This document shows positions 6,304-10,945 of a stretch of 10,945 nucleotides of DNA, one piece after another. The notes under the pieces were generated by a model. The model was not told the origin of the DNA. It saw only the letters and a program-made list of their open reading frames with translations, and made no database searches. The stretch covers positions 1 to 10,945 of the forward strand of contig CAYJLB010000069.1 of assembly GCA_964370845.1 (NCBI GenBank), given 5' to 3'. The DNA comes from CAYJLB01 sp964370845. GTDB taxonomy: Bacteria; Bacillota; Clostridia; Oscillospirales; Ruminococcaceae. The translations under genes and the position numbers were made by a program. Each line of letters starts with the position of its first letter. Positions within the stretch are counted from its first letter, which is position 1.

Positions 6304-8238
6304 ATGATAAAATCATATAAAACATTAGAATTTGATAAAGTATTGAGTAAATTAAGTGAGTTTGCTTTGTCCAATTCTGCGAAAGAAAAATTATTAGCAT
6401 TAACTCCAACACTAAAGGAGAGAGATTGCAAAAAAAATATGAGGGATACTACCGACGGAAAAAAAGTCCTTGAAAGTATTGGAACTCCGCCACTTGCAGC
6501 AATGAATGACCTTGAGAAAATACTTTCACTTGCTGAAAAAGGGTCAATGCTTATCCCTGAACAATTGTCCGCTGTAGCAAGTTTTGTTTATTCTTGCAAG
6601 CGAATGGTGACATTCTTGAAGAAAGCTGAAAGTTTGCAAGTGAATTTGGCTTATTATAGTATGTCGTTTTTAGATTTAAATGAAGTTTATGAGGAAATTG
6701 AACGTTCGATAAGAAATGATAAAGTTGAGGACACCGCGTCAAAAACTTTGCAGGACATAAGGCGAAAAATTGAAAATATTAACTCATCTGTGAAAGCAAA
6801 ATTAGAAACAATTCTGCGTAGTAAAAAGAATTATTTGTCCGATAATAATATTGTAAATAGAAACGGGAAATTTGTCTTGCCTGTAAAAAAAGAGTATAAA
6901 AATCAAGTTTCGGGTACAGTTGTTGACACTTCAAGTACGGGAAGCACAGTTTTCATCGAACCCTCCGCTATTGGGAAATTACAAGATGAACTTTCGCTTT
7001 TGCAAATTGATGAGGACAATGAAGTTCGTCGAATTTTGTACACTTTAACAGCTTTAGTTGATGATAATTTGACAGCTTTTAAGGCAAATATAAATTATAT
7101 GGAAACATTGGATTTTATCTTTGCAAAAGCAAAATATTCCTATGAAACTAAGGCGAATGAAGTACCGATTACAACGGATAGAGTGATAAAAATCGTGAAA
7201 GGACGACACCCTCTTTTAAAAAGTGATGAATGTGTTCCTTTGGACTTTGAACTAGGTGAAAAATATCGTGGGATTGTTATTACAGGTCCTAATACCGGTG
7301 GGAAAACAGTAGCATTAAAGACTGTTGGATTGCTGTCATTAATGGCACAGTGCGGACTTCACGTTCCGGCAGAGGTTGGAAGTACTTTTTCTATGCATTC
7401 AAACTATCTTTGTGACATTGGTGACGGGCAAAGTATTTCTGAAAATCTATCAACTTTTTCTGCTCACATAAAAAATATTGTTTCTATTTTGGAAAATGTT
7501 TCTCATGAAAGTTTAGTGCTTTTAGACGAACTCGGCTCGGGAACTGACCCAGCGGAGGGAATGGGTATAGCTGTGGCAATTTTAGACGAACTTCGCAAGA
7601 AAAATTGTCTGTTCTTAGCAACAACACATTACCCTGAGATAAAAGATTTTGCTAAGAATACTGCTTCATTAATTAATGCGCGAATGGATTTTGATAAGGA
7701 AAATTTAAAGCCGTTATATAAATTGCAAATTGGTGAAGCTGGTGAAAGTTGTGCTTTGTCAATTGCACAGCGTTTAGGACTTCCAAAACATTTGTTGGAA
7801 CGTGCGAAAAAAGAAGCTTATCACACTTATCAAAGTGATATTTCAGCCCCTAAAAAGGAAAGATTTAAAGAAGATTTTGTAGAAGAAACAACTCCCGAAA
7901 AGAAAGCACCAAGTAAGATTGTAAAAGAAATATCAAGCCAAAAAAATGAGATAAAAGATAAGTTCCAAATGGGGGACAGCGTTACAGTTTTACCCGAAAA
8001 AGTGATTGGAATTGTTTATAAACCAGCTAATGACAAAGGTGATTTAGTAGTTCAAATTAAAGGTGAAAAGCAATATATAAACCACACAAGGGTAAAACTT
8101 AAAATGAAAGCAAGTGAACTTTATCCAGCTGATTATGATTTTTCTGTAATATTTGACACTGTAGAAAATCGCAAGGCAAGGCACAAAATGACTAAGGGGC
8201 ATAACCCTGATTTAGTCATAAAATATGATGATTTTTAA
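6304..8238 (+). CDS. MutS2-family ATPase lacking the C-terminal Smr domain
   Basis: This is a 644-residue MutS-superfamily ATPase of the MutS2 branch. Canonical MutS2 (about 785 residues in Bacillus subtilis) binds branched DNA or collided ribosomes and uses a C-terminal Smr nuclease domain. Here the core/clamp region (about 1-300) starts in typical MutS2 style (SYKTLEFDKVLSKL). The ATPase has Walker A GPNTGGKT at 328-335, the loop SENLSTFSAHI, Walker B LLDELGSGTDP with Asp408-Glu409, and TTHYPEIK. A short charged linker and a KOW-like segment (from about Phe554) follow, then a conserved-looking tail (ELYPADYDF, DTVENRKARH). No Smr domain follows and none is visible in the DNA before the next gene, so this is probably the natural short form rather than a frameshifted one. 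AAGGAAAG (6289-6296), 7 nt from the ATG, supports the start. Whether it acts in recombination control or ribosome rescue cannot be told from sequence. Confidence 0.9.
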   Translation: MIKSYKTLEFDKVLSKLSEFALSNSAKEKLLALTPTLKERDCKKNMRDTTDGKKVLESIGTPPLAAMNDLEKILSLAEKGSMLIPEQLSAVASFVYSCKRMVTFLKKAESLQVNLAYYSMSFLDLNEVYEEIERSIRNDKVEDTASKTLQDIRRKIENINSSVKAKLETILRSKKNYLSDNNIVNRNGKFVLPVKKEYKNQVSGTVVDTSSTGSTVFIEPSAIGKLQDELSLLQIDEDNEVRRILYTLTALVDDNLTAFKANINYMETLDFIFAKAKYSYETKANEVPITTDRVIKIVKGRHPLLKSDECVPLDFELGEKYRGIVITGPNTGGKTVALKTVGLLSLMAQCGLHVPAEVGSTFSMHSNYLCDIGDGQSISENLSTFSAHIKNIVSILENVSHESLVLLDELGSGTDPAEGMGIAVAILDELRKKNCLFLATTHYPEIKDFAKNTASLINARMDFDKENLKPLYKLQIGEAGESCALSIAQRLGLPKHLLERAKKEAYHTYQSDISAPKKERFKEDFVEETTPEKKAPSKIVKEISSQKNEIKDKFQMGDSVTVLPEKVIGIVYKPANDKGDLVVQIKGEKQYINHTRVKLKMKASELYPADYDFSVIFDTVENRKARHKMTKGHNPDLVIKYDDF

Positions 8239-8258
8239 GCTTTTTGCTAATTTAACAC

Positions 8259-8287
8259 TTGAAAAAAAATGAAATTTATGTTATTAT
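8259..8287 (+). promoter_or_regulatory. Sigma-A-type promoter of the mrnC-yebC pair
   Basis: TTGAAA (8259-8264), a 17-bp spacer and TATTAT (8282-8287) with an extended TG at 8279-8280 fit the same pattern as the other promoters in this window. I see no terminator between the MutS2-type gene and this point, so mrnC and yebC may also receive read-through transcription. Confidence 0.65.
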
Positions 8288-8349
8288 ATTTGTTGAAAAT
8301 AATTTTTGTGAGAAAATTGGAGTTGGTTTAAACGAGGAAAATACTTGAA

Positions 8350-8721
8350 ATAAGGGAGCTTAACACTTACAGCCCCCTAACACTCGCCTTTATTGGCGAT
8401 GCAGTTTATGAACAATTAGTTCGTGAATATTTAGTTTTACAAGCAAATCGCCCTGTTCGTGAGTTAAATGTGCTTAAAACAGAAAAAGTTTGCGCCCCTT
8501 TTCAGGCAAAAGCTGTAAAAGCTATTATGGAATTTTTGTCAGAGGAAGAAATTGCAATTTATAAAAGAGGGCGAAATAATGGCGGTGGAAATGTTCCTAA
8601 AAATTCCTCAGGTGCTGATTATCGTAGTGCAACAGGTCTTGAATGTTTATTTGGATATTTGCACTTAAAGGGCGATGATAAGCGGGTTTACGAGCTTTTC
8701 GAGTTGATTATTAATATTTAA
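8350..8721 (+). CDS. mrnC: Mini-ribonuclease 3 (RNase III-like), start codon irregular
   Basis: Mini-III is a dimeric RNase III catalytic domain without a dsRNA-binding domain. In Bacillus it matures 23S rRNA. The family signatures are clear: YSPLTLAFIGDAVYE with the catalytic Asp at 8398-8400, RGRNNGGGNVPKN, and TGLECLFGYLHL with the second catalytic acid, Glu at 8641-8643. The frame is closed by a TAA at 8329-8331, and no ATG, GTG or TTG lies in frame before GTG 8470, which would delete the first catalytic motif. A Shine-Dalgarno-like GAGGAAA (8334-8340) precedes two options. One is an in-frame ATA at 8350, used here, which would give REL NTYSP after the start. The other is an out-of-frame TTG at 8345 that meets a stop after one codon, suggesting a one-base indel. 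The rest of the gene is intact. It may be expressed from a rare start, be a fresh pseudogene, or reflect a sequence error. yebC follows after 36 bp. Confidence 0.8.
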   Translation: MRELNTYSPLTLAFIGDAVYEQLVREYLVLQANRPVRELNVLKTEKVCAPFQAKAVKAIMEFLSEEEIAIYKRGRNNGGGNVPKNSSGADYRSATGLECLFGYLHLKGDDKRVYELFELIINI

Positions 8722-8757
8722 TATTAAATTATTTAATTTTTATAAGGAGTTATAGTT

Positions 8758-9480
8758 ATGTCAGGACATTCAAAATGGAGTACTATTAAGAGAAAAAAAG
8801 AAGCTACAGATGGCGCAAGGGCGAAAGTTTTCACTAAAATTGGTAGAGAAATTGCTGTTTGCGTAAAAGCGGGGGGAGCGGACCCAGCAAACAATAGCAA
8901 GCTTAGGGATTTAATTGCAAAAGCGAAAGCAAACAACGTTCCAAACGATAATATTGATAGAGTTATAAAAAAAGCTGCTGGCGGTGATGACAAAAACCTT
9001 TATGAAACTTTAGTTTATGAGGGATATGGTCCGAGTGGAGTAGCTGTTATTGTTGAATGTTTGACAGATAATAAAAACAGAACTGCTGCTGATGTTCGTC
9101 ATTATTTTGACAAATTTGGCGGTAATTTAGGAACCACTGGCTGTGTGTCATTTATGTTTTCACAAAGTGGAATTATTATCCTTGAAAACAATGGTGCAAG
9201 CGAGGATAAATTAATGGAAGATTGTATGGAAACTGGGGCAGATGATTTTTCGACTTCTGAAGATTTCATTCAAATTACTTGCGAGCCTTCAAGTTTATCA
9301 GCTTGCAGAGAAGCTTTTCAAGGAATGGGTTACACTTTAGTTTCAGCGGAAGTTGAACAAGTTCCGTCCACTTACACAAAGCTTACAGATGAAGATTCTT
9401 TGAAGAAAATGAATGCGTTAATCGACCATTTAGAGGATAATGACGACGTTCAAAACATTTACCACAACTGGGAGGAATAA
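8758..9480 (+). CDS. yebC: YebC/TACO1-family translation factor or regulator
   Basis: The 240-residue protein has the family's N-terminal signature SGHSKWSTIKRKKEATDGARAKVFTK and the conserved core NVPNDNIDRVIKKAAGG, LVYEGYGPSGVAVIVECLTDNKNRTAADVR (read as adjoining blocks) and GGNLGTTGCVSFMF. The length is usual for the family. YebC proteins were first described as DNA-binding regulators; more recent work on bacterial YebC and mitochondrial TACO1 links them to translation of proline-rich stretches. The role here cannot be chosen from sequence. The ATG has an AAGGAG (8744-8749) at 8 nt. It is preceded by mrnC in the same transcription unit, which would pair two ribosome-related functions. No simple terminator follows the stop directly; the transcript probably runs through the structured region to the terminator at 9875-9905. 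Confidence 0.93.
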   Translation: MSGHSKWSTIKRKKEATDGARAKVFTKIGREIAVCVKAGGADPANNSKLRDLIAKAKANNVPNDNIDRVIKKAAGGDDKNLYETLVYEGYGPSGVAVIVECLTDNKNRTAADVRHYFDKFGGNLGTTGCVSFMFSQSGIIILENNGASEDKLMEDCMETGADDFSTSEDFIQITCEPSSLSACREAFQGMGYTLVSAEVEQVPSTYTKLTDEDSLKKMNALIDHLEDNDDVQNIYHNWEE

Positions 9481-9538
9481 CTCCTTTGTTAATCTCGATC
9501 AAGCAAAATTAGTGGAAACACAAGCTAAAGGTTTTACT

Positions 9539-9632
9539 CAATTTTTTCCTTTAAAAAAATTGCAGGGTGGAGGGACAGAGTCCTTCCTCGACCATCGAAA
9601 TGGTCGAAACTCTCGAATGAAAAGCGAGCAGT
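9539..9632 (+). other. Cluster of four nearly contiguous hairpins, possible structured RNA or small repeat element
   Basis: Four stem-loops follow each other with almost no free bases. First, 9539-9547 pairs with 9554-9562 (9 bp). Second, 9569-9576 pairs with 9580-9587 (8 bp, one G-U, loop AGA). Third, 9588-9595 pairs with 9600-9607 (8 bp, loop CGAA). Fourth, 9609-9615 pairs with 9625-9632 (7 bp with one bulged C, nine-base loop). The last three are richer in G+C than nearby intergenic DNA. The segment lies in the 3' untranslated region of yebC, with no clear promoter of its own. It could be part of a non-coding RNA, a processing site, or a small mobile/repetitive palindromic element. I do not recognise a known family. 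Confidence 0.45.
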
Positions 9633-9668
9633 CAAAAAAATTAAGAGAACAAAAATAAAATCCTAAAT

Positions 9669-9831
9669 CCAGCAGAAAACCACAAACGAATGTAAGTCGA
9701 TAAAATTAAAAAATCAGTAGAATATCTTAGAAAAGCTAGTTTTCTGCTGGGTGGATAGTAGCATTATGAGAAATTGTAAATTTCGAAAAATGCGGGCGGT
9801 TTCATCTTTTAAAAAATAGCGATTTACATTC
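9669..9831. repeat. Two interleaved 12-bp inverted repeats (pseudoknot topology)
   Basis: CCAGCAGAAAAC (9669-9680) is perfectly complementary to GTTTTCTGCTGG (9739-9750). GAATGTAAGTCG (9688-9699) pairs with CGATTTACATTC (9820-9831) over 12 bp with one G-U. The left arm of the second pair lies inside the loop of the first and its right arm lies outside, so together they form a pseudoknot or two competing folds. A third option, TGTAAAT (9775-9781) with ATTTACA (9822-9828), competes for the same right arm, and GAAATT/AATTTC (9770-9784) forms a local hairpin. There is no convincing gene here. Confidence 0.5.
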
Positions 9832-9874
9832 AAGTAGAGCAAAGTTATCAAAAAAATAATAACATATAAAACAA

Positions 9875-9905
9875 AAAAGCCAACTTCAAAAAGAAGTTGG
9901 CTTTT
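9875..9905. terminator. Bidirectional terminator between yebC region and gap
   Basis: GCCAACTTC (9879-9887) pairs with GAAGTTGGC (9893-9901) around AAAAA, extended by AAAA/TTTT at the base to 13 bp. The A-run on the left and T-run on the right allow termination on both strands. It starts 17 bp beyond the gap stop codon on the minus strand and is the only clear terminator for the rightward yebC transcript. Confidence 0.87.
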
Positions 9906-9922
9906 ATTATTAATTATTACAA

Positions 9923-10945
9923 TTAAGCAAGTTCAGCAAAGTACTTGATAGTTCTTACCATTTGTGAAGTGTAAGAATTTTCGTTGTCGTACCATGAAAC
10001 AACTTGTACTTGGTAACAATCGTCAGCAATTTTAGCAACCATAGTTTGAGTTGCATCAAATAGTGAACCGTATCTCATACCAATGATGTCTGAAGAAACG
10101 ATTTGGTCTTCGTTGTAACCGTAAGAATCAGTAGCAGCAGCTTTCATTGCAGCATTGATACCATCAACAGTTACGTCAGAACCTTTAACTACAGCAGTTA
10201 AGATTGTAGTTGAACCAGTTGGAACTGGAATTCTTTGTGCAGCACCGATTAGTTTTCCGTTTAGTTCAGGAATAACTAGTCCGATAGCTTTAGCAGCACC
10301 AGTTGTGTTAGGAACGATGTTAGCAGCACCAGCTCTAGCACGTCTTAGATCGCCACCTCTGTGAGGGCCGTCAAGAATCATTTGGTCACCAGTGTAAGCA
10401 TGGATTGTAGCCATGATACCGCTTTGGATAGGTGCAAATTTGTTTAGAGCATCAGCCATAGGAGCTAAACAGTTAGTTGTGCAAGATGCAGCTGAGATAA
10501 TTGTATCTTCTTTAGCAAGGATATCTTCGTTAACGCCGAAAACAACAGTTTTTAGGTCGTTACCAGCAGGAGCAGAAATTACAACTTTCTTAGCACCAGC
10601 ATCGATATGAGCTTGTGATTTATCTTTAGAAGTATAGAAACCAGTACACTCAAGAACTACGTCAACATTTAATTCGCCCCAAGGTAGATCTTTAGCATCT
10701 TTCATAGCGTAAATAGTGATTTTTTTGCCGTCAACAGTGATTGAATCATCACCAGCTTCAACAGTGTGAACACCTTCGCCGTAGTTACCGCAGTAACCAC
10801 CTTGAGCTGTATCATATTTTAGAAGGTGAGCAAGCATTTTAGGATCTGTTAAGTCGTTGATAGCAACAACCTCGTAACCTTCAGCACCAAACATTTGTCT
10901 GAATGCAAGACGTCCAATACGTCCAAAACCATTAATAGCAACTTT
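9923..10945 (-). CDS. gap: Glyceraldehyde-3-phosphate dehydrogenase, type I (first codon(s) outside window)
   Basis: This enzyme oxidises glyceraldehyde 3-phosphate to 1,3-bisphosphoglycerate with NAD+ in cytoplasmic glycolysis. The visible 340 residues begin KVAINGFGRIGRLAF, the Rossmann dinucleotide-binding start, so only the initiator region is cut off at the right edge. The frame continues to the edge with no stop, and an internal Met at 10892-10894 is not the start. SAASCTTNC contains the catalytic Cys (codon 10481-10483). HAYTGDQ has the catalytic His, and INDL has the Asp that favours NAD over NADP. GAANIVPNTTGAAKAIG and the end WYDNENSYTSQMVRTIKYFA are typical. The protein is full length and intact. 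It is convergent with yebC and shares the terminator at 9875-9905. Its promoter is outside the window, as would be any neighbouring glycolytic gene. Confidence 0.96.
   Translation of the reverse strand, partial: KVAINGFGRIGRLAFRQMFGAEGYEVVAINDLTDPKMLAHLLKYDTAQGGYCGNYGEGVHTVEAGDDSITVDGKKITIYAMKDAKDLPWGELNVDVVLECTGFYTSKDKSQAHIDAGAKKVVISAPAGNDLKTVVFGVNEDILAKEDTIISAASCTTNCLAPMADALNKFAPIQSGIMATIHAYTGDQMILDGPHRGGDLRRARAGAANIVPNTTGAAKAIGLVIPELNGKLIGAAQRIPVPTGSTTILTAVVKGSDVTVDGINAAMKAAATDSYGYNEDQIVSSDIIGMRYGSLFDATQTMVAKIADDCYQVQVVSWYDNENSYTSQMVRTIKYFAELA

Noticed and set aside
8470..8721. GTG 8470 as the true start of mini-ribonuclease 3
   Set aside because: It would delete the YSPLTLAFIGDAVYE region with the catalytic aspartate, has no Shine-Dalgarno site, and the conserved frame clearly continues upstream.
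9440..9658. Open frame of 72 codons overlapping the end of yebC
   Set aside because: It starts inside yebC without a ribosome binding site, is low-complexity at first, and its second half runs through the hairpin cluster. It is more likely a chance opening through structured DNA, although a protein search of its residues 43-72 would be worthwhile if the DNA proves repetitive.
9481..9922. tmRNA, RNase P RNA or 6S RNA as explanation for the structured region
   Set aside because: No tRNA-like end, no conserved RNase P blocks and no long 6S-type duplex with central bubble are visible.

Overview
The window looks like chromosome from a low-G+C, anaerobic Firmicutes-type bacterium, most likely a member of the Clostridia. 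The DNA is AT-rich, Shine-Dalgarno sites are strong (AGGAGG, AAGGAG), and promoters fit the sigma-A pattern with 17-bp spacers. Mini-ribonuclease 3, a MutS2-type protein and a clostridial-style GAPDH occur together. The genus cannot be fixed from the sequence alone.

Layout. Positions 2-877 hold the 3' part of a sensor histidine kinase whose start lies left of the window; a very long terminator hairpin follows. Positions 1052-5898 form a two-gene signalling operon with its own promoter. The first gene is a receiver/HD-GYP response regulator, a predicted cyclic-di-GMP phosphodiesterase. The second, overlapping it by one base, is a large soluble hybrid histidine kinase (PAS-PAS-GAF-HisKA-HATPase-degenerate REC-REC-Hpt). 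Together they form a complete four-step phosphorelay in one transcript. A terminator ends the operon.

Positions 5899-6303 contain no convincing protein gene. They hold a near-consensus promoter, several small hairpins and an intrinsic terminator just before the next gene. This is either a small RNA gene of about 270 nt or an attenuated leader. Positions 6304-8238 encode a MutS2-type ATPase without the C-terminal Smr nuclease domain. A further promoter leads to mini-ribonuclease 3, whose reading frame has no ordinary start codon upstream of its catalytic aspartate, and then to a YebC/TACO1-family protein.

Positions 9481-9922 contain no convincing gene but are densely structured. Four hairpins sit nearly end to end, followed by two interleaved 12-bp inverted repeats of pseudoknot topology, then a bidirectional terminator shared with the convergent glyceraldehyde-3-phosphate dehydrogenase gene. 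That gene lacks only its first codon or codons at the right edge.

I see no defence system, phage, CRISPR array, transposase, tRNA or rRNA. The least explained parts are the two structured intergenic regions and the irregular start of mini-ribonuclease 3. The protein genes belong to known families.
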